Origin: Kalaharituber pfeilii
Taxonomy: Eukaryota > Ascomycota > Pezizomycetes > Pezizales > Pezizaceae
Length of the DNA stretch: 64,000 bases
NCBI GenBank assembly: GCA_015179045.1
Contig: WHUZ01000011.1
Location: 62,001-126,000 of the forward strand
Reading direction: 5' to 3'
Shown here: piece after piece, positions 1 to 9,331 of the stretch
How the letters are laid out: each line of letters starts with the position of its first letter
How positions within the stretch are numbered: the first letter of the stretch is position 1
Program-made: the position numbers and the translations under genes
Notes under the pieces: generated by a model
Told to the model about the DNA's origin: nothing
The model's database searches: none
Seen by the model: the letters and a program-made list of their open reading frames with translations, nothing else

Positions 1-992
1 ATACTAAGTAAGTTCAACTTTTCTCATGAAATCAATGTAATCTTTTGTCTCCCTATTTTGTTTTCCTCATATTTTCTTCTGTTTCTGTCACTTTAGGTTC
101 ATGCACTGGTGGCCCAATGTACTTGCCTACTTATGTACTTGGTGTGTTCCTCAAATTCACCTAACGGAGGCGCATTACTTCCAGACTCATCTCCAATTGC
201 CAATTAAAAGCAAATTTGCACTGTATTTTTGTACATCTACCAGCTACCCCTCGCACAAGTATGAACTTTGAATCTGACTGCCGCACAAGTTATTTAATTT
301 ATTATTGCAGCGCAACATTTATTTGGACCTCTTCTTTAGATTCTTTATATATATGTCTCTATTGTCGTGCGAGTTGGAGCTCCCATGCATCGTTCTTCAT
401 TCCCTTTGTACTACTTTATTGCCTGCGCGTTAGTGATGCGGTCGAGTTCATAAGATTTATAGGGACGGAGATTGAGACGTCACCAAACGGCTACGGATTA
501 ACTTTTGCGATGTCATGCTCTAGGGTTTATAATACTTGTGAGTGTGAAGTACACTCGCTAGTTTCGTTCAAGGCATGTATCCTATATAGTCTAATGGAAG
601 GAGCTAGGAGGGAAACCAGTGCTCTTGACAAATAAGAACTATGATGTACTCACTATATACAAATAGCATTTTATGGTGGGTGACGCTTGTCAAGGAATCG
701 CACTCAAGCAACACAACTACATGTACGCTCAACACGTGGAAGCACTGAAAAGACGATGAGCTGACGGATTTATGGATGTATTAGAGTTGGAGACAGTTCA
801 TTGCCAACTTCTGAAAGAAGTGACACAAATTAGCGGCTTAGTCTGCCTTTCAAATTAGTCCGGTTAGCTTTCGTAGTTCCCTCGCCCGTCACCAGCGAGA
901 CACCGCGTCATGACCAAACAAGCATCGTCTCATCAAGTCTCAAGGTGTGGTAGCATTACATTACCGCTGCTTTGAGCTCCCAGCCTGACACC

Positions 993-1007
993 TAGTCTGG
1001 TTGCACC
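993..1007 (+). repeat. Micro-insertion family member (15 bp)
   Basis: TAGTCTGGTTGCACC, identical over 15 bases to the copy at 53639-53653. The flanks share only a weak direct repeat (CCTGACACC against CCTGAAGCT), so target-site duplication is not convincing here. The call rests on the exact 15-mer match. Confidence 0.5.
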
Positions 1008-1711
1008 TGAAGCTCAAGAATTCCGCCCTCTCCCTGTATGTTATGACGCTGACGTCAAGGTCAACATTGCTTCACAACCAGCTAACAGATTAACCACCGA
1101 TAGGGCCCGTGGACCCTGCATGTGCACATCGATTCGTGATCCCTGTGACCTACCTGGCGGTCACAGTTCTTAAGTATCGGAAATGTGAAATTTGACCAAA
1201 ATTTTTCTGTGAATGTCGAAATCACTCCGGATCGTTCGCATCTTGTATTTTTATTACGGTCACTTCGCCAATTAAAAGTATTAACGGATATAATATAGAG
1301 CTAGAACCCGCGTGACAGTGGGATCATTTTGTTTTGCGACAATATGGTTGGGCACGGGGCTGCAGTTGTATAGATCCGATAGTACAGACAGTACTAGCAC
1401 CAATTTGTATTATTCTGCCCAGATCAATGGGGTAGTTTCGTCCGCAGAATGGGGGTAGCCTGCATCGAACGTTGTATAAGAGTCGTCAATGTTTACATCT
1501 ACTTTTAGCAGCTATAGCTACATAACTTGCTGCTGCGTACTGCTACTACTACTACTACTACTATGGAATGCAGGGAACGAGAATAGGCTCAAGTTCTTAT
1601 TTGCGAACCATCGGATGAAACATGATGCAACCAGTTATGGAGAAGTGGCGCACCAGTTATCGTCCATAGGTATTAATCATAGCCCCGGCAAGACCTTCAG
1701 GCGACAACTAG

Positions 1712-1742
1712 ACTGATGCTGTTCTCGTACCCATACTGATGC
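1712..1742. repeat. Micro-insertion TGTTCTCGTACCCAT with 8-bp direct repeats
   Basis: The 15-bp insert 1720-1734 (TGTTCTCGTACCCAT) lies between two perfect copies of ACTGATGC (1712-1719 and 1735-1742). The insert core GTTCTCGTACCCA recurs at 5634-5646, and GTTCTCGTGCCCAG recurs at 44133 and 54709. It belongs to the TGTTCTCG arm of the micro-insertion family. Confidence 0.6.
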
Positions 1743-2021
1743 ATCTGTTGCGATAAATTCCACGTTGCCCTATTGCGCGCACAACTTGTACGATATTCCG
1801 CGTTCTATCCATAGAGGACGCTAGTTTCGTCCACTGTAAAGAATCCTCTTGCACTTGCAATTACGGAGGCGATTTCTAGCCGTGACTGCGGACTACAAAT
1901 TTAAAACATCTGCTCCAGTAACTCGCGGAAGTTGAGATGCTGTACTACATCCAGATGCATAATTTTCCGAGCTTCGTTTCATACTAATGCATGATTGGCT
2001 TGTGCGCCTCGTATAACTGTG

Positions 2022-2060
2022 GCTCGTCTCTAGTCTGGTTACGAGACTAGCTCGTCTCTA
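2022..2060. repeat. Micro-insertion with 9-11 bp direct repeats, perfect hairpin
   Basis: The 19-bp insert 2031-2049 reads TAGTCTGGTTACGAGACTA, a 6-bp inverted repeat (TAGTCT/AGACTA) around GGTTACG. GCTCGTCTC lies on both sides (2022-2030 and 2050-2058). The duplication can be read as 11 bp (GCTCGTCTCTA) if TA is counted with the target. This is the cleanest full-length copy in the window. Confidence 0.7.
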
Positions 2061-2901
2061 TCCCAAACCAAGCCCCCCTTTTTACTCTTTGCGCCTTGCG
2101 AAGTAGGACCTATTTACCTCAACATCGATATATCTGCTTATACACAAAATTTCGAGGCTGTTAAAAATACACTGAATCGACCAGATTGACATTGGATGGC
2201 TCATCATGCGTCAGAATTCACATACCCTGCAACCCGGTCAGGTCTGGGGAAGCAGCCCGCTCTCTCGCTGGGCGTATTTGCTCTCTAAATAAAGGATCGA
2301 TATAGTAGAAAACGATACACTCAAGCATCATACCTGTGGCAAACGTTCTGCTGGGTTTACCCCCGGCATGGGACATGGGTGGGTCATGGGCTTGCGTAGC
2401 CTGAGGGCCCGCTCTACATGTTTGTGTGCCTGACATTTACTACAATAGCAACATCCCCTCAGTGCGCACGAGGCGGAAGCAGAAGCCCCATGCAGCAGGG
2501 CATGCAGGGCCCCGTTGCTTCCAGACTGGGGTCAGGACTGGGCCCAGCTGTGTGTTCCAAAGTGGAAGTATAAGAGGATTTCCTCATCCCCGGAAATCGA
2601 GATATCCAGTTCTACTTCCAAGGTATCACTCCCGAAACAAAAACAAAGCTCTACAACGCACAAGACAGAAGAGCAGCGAAACAGCCTTTCAAAGACCCAA
2701 GAGCGTACTACGGACTATTTTGTACCTGGTGCACAACCTCTATAGTATCGAGCCCGAGAAAGGGCCTTTGCTAGGCGAGTAACACGACAATCTTTCAGAG
2801 GACAGATGTAGGCTCCCTCTTCCCCTGTCTACCACTTCGTCTGAATGGGCAGCCCCAGATAGCAAACGCACACTAACTCCCTCTCTATAGAATCTCCCAA
2901 G
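2061..2901. other. Upstream region of the 2902 gene; no separate gene called
   Basis: Overlapping frames at 2218-2436 (-) and 2426-2782 (+) are open but low in information and give no recognisable domain. The stretch 2815-2901 is pyrimidine-rich, ending in CTCTCTATAG just before the next start codon, as in many fungal 5' leaders or a leader intron acceptor. Confidence 0.4.
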
Positions 2902-3252
2902 ATGGTGACCACACTCTCCATCATCTTCCTTGTCCTCTCTATCCCGTTTCTCGTCCAAGCTGGTCGTAGCCGTAATCTCTTCGGCCCTCCACCTAGCTTT
3001 GCCCGTCTTCGCCGCACCATCTCTGCACCCACTGTGCCCACTCAGAGACCCAGGCCCAAAGCAAAGCGACGTGCGACAACCGGAGATGAACCTTCAGTGA
3101 CCGCGGACGGGGTAATGACGGCAGAGCCAGAGGAGGACGAAGACATGATGAGCGATACTAGCGCAGAAAGCTACGTGAGGTTTGGGAGGGGCATGACGTT
3201 GGTGGATGAGAAGATTGGTGGGGGTATAGTAAGGAGCTCGGTGGATCACTAG
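2902..3252 (+). CDS. Small secreted protein, 116 aa
   Basis: I do not recognise a family. Residues 1-20 form a clean signal peptide (MVTTLSIIFLVLSIPFLVQA, cleavage likely after A20), so the protein is probably secreted. The mature part starts with a basic Arg/Pro-rich stretch (about 21-58) and then an acidic stretch (EPEEDEDMM, about 75-85). It has no cysteines after the signal, no membrane segment and no repeats. The start is supported by a pyrimidine-rich leader ending 2 to 15 bases upstream and by the signal peptide beginning at this ATG. The reading frame is single-exon and the codon composition is richer in GC than the flanking DNA. A small secreted protein or the N-terminal part of a spliced gene are both possible. 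A T-rich downstream tract may be 3' untranslated region. Confidence 0.5.
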   Translation: MVTTLSIIFLVLSIPFLVQAGRSRNLFGPPPSFARLRRTISAPTVPTQRPRPKAKRRATTGDEPSVTADGVMTAEPEEDEDMMSDTSAESYVRFGRGMTLVDEKIGGGIVRSSVDH

Positions 3253-4469
3253 GTGATGTGGGCGTTATGGTATTGGGAGACCACGGGGTCAGGCCGCACC
3301 AGGGAACCAGTAGATGGTGCGAGGTGTAGTGAATGAGGGGGCTACATGCAATTCTGGAGGTGGAATGGATTATATTTGGGGAGCTTGGAATTCCAACTTT
3401 GGTCTCTGCTCAACGCCTCTTTCCTTTGTCCGCATTTCGTCAGCTTCCATATATCGCTTCAGGACAATACTTCCCGTTATACATCCTGTCTATTTCCATT
3501 TTCAGTACCCATGGTTATCGTTCTGCGCTAGTTTCGGTATCACTTCTGCAGCTTGCTTACTTTGCACCTCTTGTCTGACAGCCCCATGACCTCTTCCCAC
3601 TTCATCTTACTTACTCCCTACATTCCCGACTCGGCAGCGCCATCAGAGATTTCCTTTGTTGTGCTGGGACTTGGGTAGATGTAGTGTACCGAAAGGTACA
3701 TAATGGTTTCTGCGTTTGTTTCTTGTTGTTTCATATGACTTTCGGATTTCGTGGATGGTGCATATTTTCATGGATATGCTATGATTTTTACTCTGATCTT
3801 TACTCTCGGATTCTTTGTTGCTTTTCCACTTTTGCTTATGCGTTGTTGGCTTTTTTCCTTTTATTTAGCGGTGTGTATGTACAGTGTTTCACGCCTTTGA
3901 ATTTTTCTTGCACAATATTAGTAACAGTATTTCATTTTAATCCAACTTTTTCGTTTATTCCAATACATGTTCTAAATTTCCTTTCTCGACAGAGCTGCTT
4001 CACCTGACTCTGTATATTGGAACTAAAAATGGATCATTAACAACTTCTGACTTCACGTGATTTGTGACTCATTCCAGCGCTAATACCTCATGATCCCAAA
4101 CCGGTGATGACTGCGCATGCCTCATATTTGTACGTAAAAAGGTAAGTGTCGTCCTGCCATCATCTCCGAAGGTGTCACCTAGTGACCATCTCAGCGTAAC
4201 ACTTGGAGGTGCTCGTGACAAGCGCGTCATGACGTAACTGTGATATTGCCAAGACTGCATGACAAGTTTCTCGTCATGACGTACAGAAAGTCATGCTTGC
4301 TGCACGGAAGCACAAAATAAACTATAAGAGTAGTTTCTCACATAGATCCAATCTCTGCAGTGGGTCAAAGTGACAGGAACTCCAAGTGAACATCTCTTCC
4401 GCAATCTTCTCAAATCATCTATAAACTGGACCTGAAGCACAATCTCCGCCTCTACAAGAAGCTAGAACG
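3253..4469. other. No gene recognised; T-rich downstream region
   Basis: The stretch 3690-4000 is strongly T-rich on the + strand and gives only hydrophobic shadow frames. From 4010 to 4469 nothing identifiable is present before the retrotransposon insertion. Confidence 0.45.
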
Positions 4470-4481
4470 AGGTAAGAGGTA

Positions 4482-5395
4482 TTTTTTTTTCCTAAATATC
4501 ATTACTCACATGCCGCCCTGAGGGCTATGGTGAGATTAGGTACATGAGAAACGAAAGAACCAAGAGAAGTATAAAGAAAAATAACAGTTGGGAACCTAAC
4601 TAACGGTCCACCAAGTCCATCAATGCGGTAAGTCGGTCTCCTTCCCCTTCTCCTCTTTTTGGGGGCCTAATGAGTGCGTCTCTTCCTCCGGGCCATTCCC
4701 TTCTCCACACCCGGCATCTCTCCCAAATATATGCCGCCATCTCCTCCTCTTCCCCCCACCATCTACAGTCCGGTCCGTCCGCCTTGCCTATTGTGTATCG
4801 CCAACCTCGCAAGCCTTTGCCCCTAGCAGGCCGGCGAGTGTGCCCACCCTGTTGCCTAGCCTCTGGAGGGGTCTATAGCTTAATCCTAGTCTGTTCCTTT
4901 CTCTTGCTCTGTCCTCTCTCGCGTGCTGGCGCATTCCTGCCTCCGTCACCGTTTCGTCCTGGTATTGCAAAAAGGCACCGATCTTTGCCGCCTTGTCTGC
5001 CTCTGTGTTGCCATTTACCCCTGCATGTCCCTTTACCCACATTACTGCTACATCCAGGTCGCCCTGTGCTGCCCTCCTCTCCCATGCCTTTCTAACTAGG
5101 TGGGCAGCTCCTTCTGGCGTCGGTTTGCCTTCAGCGATTTTCTCCATTTTGCCGATAGCTACTTGTCAGTCTGTGACTATCAGTATCTCCGGCGCTTCGA
5201 ATTCCAGGGCCTGGGCAATCGCTGTTAGCTCCGCGTCGTTGACTGTGGCGTCTATTCCCATGTAGTGGGGCTGGTTTCCGGTGCCTGTGTGTATCCCGGT
5301 TCCTGTCTGCCCTTCAATCCGGCTGCCGTCTGTGTACACTGCGGTCCAGCCCTCGTCCTCTGCTTTCGCGATGGCCTGTTCCCAGGCCTGTTCCC
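4482..5395 (-). mobile_element. 5'-truncated non-LTR retrotransposon (RNase H / CCHC end)
   Basis: The insertion is bounded by a perfect 12-bp target-site duplication AGGTAAGAGGTA (4470-4481 and 5396-5407). A poly(A) tail on the minus strand (poly(T) at 4482-4490) lies inside the left repeat. Homology to retrotransposon protein begins exactly at the right boundary. From 5' to 3' on the minus strand it carries the end of the polyprotein (RNase H, then a CCHC-type motif), a short 3' region, and the terminal sequence CCATAGCCCTCAGGGCGGCA shared with the tail at 49896-49948 and with tail-only copies elsewhere. Length about 915 bp, so the endonuclease and most of the reverse transcriptase are missing. 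The order RNase H then CCHC is known from several fungal LINE lineages such as Tad-like elements; the clade is my inference. Confidence 0.8.
4600..5395 (-). pseudogene. LINE polyprotein C-terminus: RNase H plus CCHC remnant
   Basis: The RNase H fold is recognisable from TDGS (first catalytic Asp), NDAELTAI (Glu), LIVTD (second Asp) and GHAGVNGNTEADKAAK (last Asp), covering about 4950-5340. The domain is broken by an in-frame TGA at 5166-5168, directly after the catalytic VTD; the same frame resumes on the other side with QVAIGKMEKIAEG. A second break, a frame change near 4812, separates RNase H from the CCHC-like end (PDCRWWGEEEE...YIWERC). Compared with the second copy (49526-49948) the second Cys and the His of the CCHC motif are Trp and Tyr, so the knuckle is damaged. 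The product is not functional as it stands. One mutation between clean frames suggests fairly young decay. Confidence 0.75.
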
Positions 5396-5633
5396 AGGTA
5401 AGAGGTAGAAGAAGGTCGGGAGATGGCGCAAGAGCAACAGAAGAAGGAAAAGAAGGAAGGAGGGAGGCGCCAGCGAAGAACATAAGTGGTAGGAATGACG
5501 CTTAGTTATTAAATACATTAAGTACATAGACTTCTGGTCTCAGGCCTGCTCCTTAAAATTTGTAATAATGGGCAGCAGGTGCCATAATTGCATGCACAAG
5601 CCCAGCCGGTTGACCTAATCGAACAAGCGGACC

Positions 5634-5646
5634 GTTCTCGTACCCA
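5634..5646 (+). repeat. Micro-insertion fragment GTTCTCGTACCCA
   Basis: A 13-base exact match to the core of the insert at 1720-1734. Only a 5-base direct repeat (ACAAG) flanks it, so the insertion origin is not shown here. Confidence 0.4.
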
Positions 5647-5680
5647 CACAAGAATTGAAGGGGGCCGCGGTGGGTCATGC

Positions 5681-5715
5681 GACTAGCCCCGAGGCGACCA
5701 GACTAGACTTGCCCG
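5681..5715. repeat. Micro-insertion ending CCAGACTA, imperfect direct repeats
   Basis: The insert 5691-5705 (GAGGCGACCAGACTA) resembles the reverse complement of the 993 and 53639 copies (GGTGCAACCAGACTA). The flanks GACTAGCCCC and GACTTGCCCG agree at 8 of 10 positions, compatible with an older target-site duplication. Confidence 0.45.
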
Positions 5716-6529
5716 TAGCGTCAGTAAGTCTGGAGAAGAGGCATCCTTAAGCCGCGACGCCCACCTCTCCTTGTGAAGCAAACATACCATTTTTTTCCCC
5801 GCACTTGCCCTTGATATCCATGTACTGCACATAGAGAGTAGGCACGAGACCCCTCCTCATCTACTCACCTTGTTTCTAACGGGCAGTAACCTACCGTCGG
5901 ATGAACGCCCTAGATTGCCTACAATAAGGTCTTGATCTTCTTTTTTTAGCAGCAAGCAGTCCAGTCTCAGCAGGCAGCTGGCTATAGCACAAGCGTTACC
6001 CGGCCCGCAGCTGCCATCCCAGGAGCACTATTGAGACATACACGTGGATTCCTCTCTTGTGTGCCCGGGTGCTTCCATCACGATACATCCGAGGAACAGC
6101 GAGTCTACAGTGATGCTCACGGCCAGTCAGTCGGTGTGTTGGTCTGCAAAGCATTGATCACATGAGAGATTGAAACTGAACGCGGTATTACTTGTTGTCA
6201 GACTGATACTTCAGTTACTGACGGACTAAAAGCCTTCTTGCATAGATGGCAAAACAAAGATTTGAAGAATACGACATGTCGTTTATTCATCACAAAGAGG
6301 GAACAGTATAAATAATGTAAGTACATGAAAATAGTAATATAAACAGGATTAGTCCTTTATCGCTTTTTGAAAGCCTGACCAGCTGACGAAAAACACACTA
6401 TATCATACAGTGCGAGAGAAGCGAAATCAGAGCCTCACACGAATGTCCAGGCTTACACAAAGAAAGCCTGAGAACATAGTGGACTTTTGTAATTAGCAAA
6501 ACAGAAACTCGAAACTCATCCGAGTACAA

Positions 6530-7204
6530 TCACGAACGCGCAACTATTACACACACCCTGGAGTCCGCATCTGAACTTGCAGTCGGATAATATTTTCCTC
6601 CTGTGACATCCCAGTGAAAAAAGAATTCCGGTTTCCATGCGCAACCGTTCGGAACTTTGCTTGCCCAACTGGCAACTATGTCACAAGCAGCACTGAAGCC
6701 CCTTGGACCACATAGCTCAATTTGGGCGCTTCCCACGGTTATGAGCTTAGTACAACCATATATTCCTGGCCGAGCTCCAGACAACTGTTGACACTTTCTT
6801 CTCTTGTCGTCTCTTAAAGACCCAATGGCAATCTGAACATCCACGGTCTTGGTTTCAAGTTGGCGCTCACAGTTGATATGTTGGGGAATGATCACTGCAC
6901 CATCTGAAGATGAAGGGATAGGCACAGGGGTTACGGTCGTTGGTCGGCTCTCTTGTGAAGGTGGTGCAGCATTCTTTTCACTTGAGATACTGGATGCTGG
7001 TGACGTTTCACGTCCTGGAGGCTCAATTGTGGTAGTTTGTGCAATTGAAGATGTCACAGGAGAAGAACCCGCAGTTGATGTTGATGAAAGGGAGGAAGTA
7101 CGATAATTTCGACGCGGTTCAATGGTTGTGGTGATAGAGATAGGAGATCCTAGGACACAGAAAGAGCTCAAAAGATAGATAACGAGAATCATTACTATGT
7201 GCAT
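6530..7204 (-). CDS. Secreted Ser/Thr-rich protein with seven-Cys domain, 224 aa
   Basis: Probably a secreted or wall-associated protein. Residues 1-19 form a signal peptide (MHIVMILVIYLLSSFCVLGS). Residues 24-105 form a Ser/Thr/Pro-rich, probably O-glycosylated linker in which TTTIEP occurs twice. Residues 110-224 form a compact domain with seven cysteines (C112, C138, C151, C165, C174, C188, C218) and aromatic patches such as KPEFFFHWDV. The spacing is loosely like fungal Ecp2/Hce2-type secreted domains, but I cannot confirm that and do not assign it. The odd cysteine number suggests one free Cys, one missing Cys or an interchain bond. The frame is uninterrupted and single-exon with an ATG at 7202-7204. 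It stands alone with transposon tails starting about 180 bp upstream. A candidate effector or surface protein; function unknown. Confidence 0.65.
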   Translation of the reverse strand: MHIVMILVIYLLSSFCVLGSPISITTTIEPRRNYRTSSLSSTSTAGSSPVTSSIAQTTTIEPPGRETSPASSISSEKNAAPPSQESRPTTVTPVPIPSSSDGAVIIPQHINCERQLETKTVDVQIAIGSLRDDKRRKCQQLSGARPGIYGCTKLITVGSAQIELCGPRGFSAACDIVASWASKVPNGCAWKPEFFFHWDVTGGKYYPTASSDADSRVCVIVARS

Positions 7205-7374
7205 CTTTTTGAAAATGCATAGGTCTGTGGTTCAATTGTGGGAGCCAGATGAACTCTGCCCGGTGCAGGTATCTGGGCACTATCAGGAGAAGGGAGAATG
7301 GAATCTGACAGATATGTCTTCAAACATCAATGGTGCGTTTGGAATTCGACATCATATAGGTGCAAGGATATCAA

Positions 7375-7471
7375 GTTGCTCTTATCTCGTCATAGCCCTC
7401 AGGGGGGTGCACGAGTAATGGTTTTTTTTTTAAAAAAAAAAAGAAAAAATAAAAAAACATGTTGCTCGTAT
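7375..7471 (+). mobile_element. Tail-only LINE insertion, family B
   Basis: The body 7386-7430 begins CTCGTCATAGCCCTCAGGGG and includes CACGAGTAATGG, matching the 3' end of the RNase H retrotransposon. It is followed by T-rich then A-rich sequence (about 7422-7458). The flanks GTTGCTCTTAT (7375-7385) and GTTGCTCGTAT (7461-7471) agree at 10 of 11 positions, a slightly decayed target-site duplication. No coding sequence is present. Confidence 0.7.
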
Positions 7472-7928
7472 GGGCAAAATGGGTTATAGGAACATCATTC
7501 ACCGAATTTCCATCAGCCGTCGACCACAAATACTGGTTGCCGTTGGCGATAACCTAGCTTGAACCCGCAGACACTGGCCTCCAAGTGCGTGCTCAGATTT
7601 GGTCCCGAATGTTGCTGTTCCTCTGAAGTTATGTATGTCCATTTTCGGATAGGAAATGTCAGGTAGGTACCTTAGCTTTGTGGAGTGGTGCTTTGTGATG
7701 CGCAGGCGTTGTGTTTTGAGACCATCCCTAGCGACCTCGCCACTAAGCCATAATTCTTGCGACCCTAGATGCTAGGCTAGGCTCAGAGCATTCCTCATGT
7801 ACTCGGTAGTACTAAATGCTGCCGGCAGGACGTGGGAGAAAGTGTACTACTGCAGGGAATGGTAAGTGGTGTGCTTCAGGGCTTGACATTTCCGTACATT
7901 CGCCTAGGATTGGTTGGTGCATTGTCTT

Positions 7929-8017
7929 GACATAACCTACAGTGCCCTGCCATAGCGAATAGCGATTAGCGGGGTTACGTGGAGAAAAAAAAAAAAAGAA
8001 GAAGACATAACCTACAG
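7929..8017 (+). mobile_element. Tail-only retroposon, family A, perfect 14-bp duplication
   Basis: The body 7943-7984 contains CCCTGCCATAGCGAATAGCG and AGCGGGGTTACGTGGAG and ends in a poly(A)-rich tail (7985-8003). It is flanked by perfect 14-bp repeats GACATAACCTACAG (7929-7942 and 8004-8017). The body is only about 42 bases. It shares its sequence with insertions at 24364-24424, 26676-26788 and 41862-41925. Confidence 0.8.
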
Positions 8018-8569
8018 GCCGAATCACCTGCAATGCTTCGGCAAGCAGCACAGCCTTTTTCAACCTACTACAATTGCGGAAGTCCCAGTGGAAATTTGGC
8101 TTTATCGCGATTCCGGAAGGAGAGGTTGGCGATCGCCAGCGAGAAATTGTTCCCAGTTCTGAAGCAATCTCTCCGGTCACTGAAACTCGACACGGGCCTG
8201 CATTTTGTCTGGAGCGGAAAGACCAATTTGACGTCAAGCATTGATTTCTTAAAAGCAGATTCTAGATAATGAAGCTTATGCCAGTTGCAATTCCAGTTAG
8301 GCCAGTCTTGACAGCAGCAGCAACTAATCTAAAAGACGACTTTAACATTGGTAGGATGGTTGCCTTTTGCTCATTTAATTTACACTGCACTGAGCCGAAG
8401 GAACCATAATGGTTTGAAGTATCTTGTTAGGCTCACGATTAAGCATTCCGAAGGAAGGGATCGTCTTTTACACCGCTCACCTGATTGCGGGGTGCGTTGA
8501 ATAAGGGAGAAGAGATCAGTCAACGGCAATTGAGTCCCGTGAACCCGACACGAGAAATTTGTTATAACA
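8018..8569. other. No gene recognised
   Basis: Only short overlapping frames on both strands; nothing identifiable. Confidence 0.4.
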
Positions 8570-9331
8570 TATGAACAGAAGGATACTTCTTATTGATCCC
8601 GCTCCAAAAGGATGTGAGTTAGTGTTTGATGGCATAAAAGTGCGAGGCCTTTTTGTCAATGAAGATGGAAGCAGAAATAGAGTACAGTGGACTGATAGGT
8701 GCGTATAACGCGGCGGCAAAGTCATAGCTGCTTGAATTAATGAAAGAAGGATCTCACGTGGCACCAGATTCCGCTGAATAAGAATCTTCTTTTGGACACT
8801 GAGAAGGTAGGTATCCGAATTTGAATGGAAGAAATTTATTGGTACCTGGGACGATGTATAACTACCAGTTGTATAGGGCGGGGAAACTATGATGGCTTAT
8901 CGGGTCAAGCTGGCTTTTATATCTAACAATCGAACTGACTGCTCATTTTTCAAAAAAGCGTTGCAGGCAGGCATTGAATTGCCTAAATATCCCAGATTTT
9001 CCCTTATCGGTGGAAAAGTAGAGCTACTAAGTTTTTTCAAGCAGGTAAAAATCATGATTCAACTGATATTGCAGTTCCTGAATGATAGTGCTCAAAGATT
9101 TCTTCAAAGAAAACTGGTATGTACAACTATAAGCATAAATTGGGCAAGGATTATTACACAATTCTCGAGCGGACAGGAGCCTCACATTACTCCAATCATA
9201 ATGGTGTCATTTTGATGCCGAACGTCTACTACAGTTCCGGTTTTCTCGTGCCTCTATGCATAGCATATATGTTAGGTTCTGCTGGCATCCATGGCATGAG
9301 TACGTTGCTTCGACATGCATGCTATGAGTAG
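8570..9331 (+). pseudogene. Possible eroded coding region, product unknown
   Basis: Three consecutive frames have protein-like rather than random composition: about 45 codons from the ATG near 8570 (containing LLIDPAPKGCELVFDG and RGLFVNEDGS), codons within 8889-9215 (AGIELPKYPRFSLIGGKVEL) and codons in 9119-9331 (YNYKHKLGKDYYTILERTGA). They shift frame between pieces, and possible splice sites would leave introns of about 30 bases, too short for normal ones. I read this as an old gene or element in decay, with low certainty. No family is recognised. Confidence 0.25.

Larger units (their letters stand above)
1..2020. other. No confident gene; AT-rich intergenic DNA
   Basis: A 139-codon open frame lies at 216-635 (+), but its composition looks random and it has no recognisable domain or splice signals, so I do not call it. 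A (CTA)n microsatellite lies at 1543-1563. Micro-insertion family members are at 993-1007 and 1720-1734. Confidence 0.5.
5408..6529. other. No gene recognised
   Basis: Short frames only. It contains two micro-insertion relatives (5634-5646 and 5681-5715). The part 6240-6529 is probably the 3' flank of the next gene. Confidence 0.45.

Noticed and set aside
3684..4007. 107-codon hydrophobic frame
   Set aside because: T-rich DNA gives Phe/Leu/Cys-rich shadow frames; no consistent membrane topology or start context.
4670..5265. Open frames on the plus strand across the LINE copy
   Set aside because: They are shadows of the minus-strand retrotransposon protein, whose catalytic motifs decide the strand.
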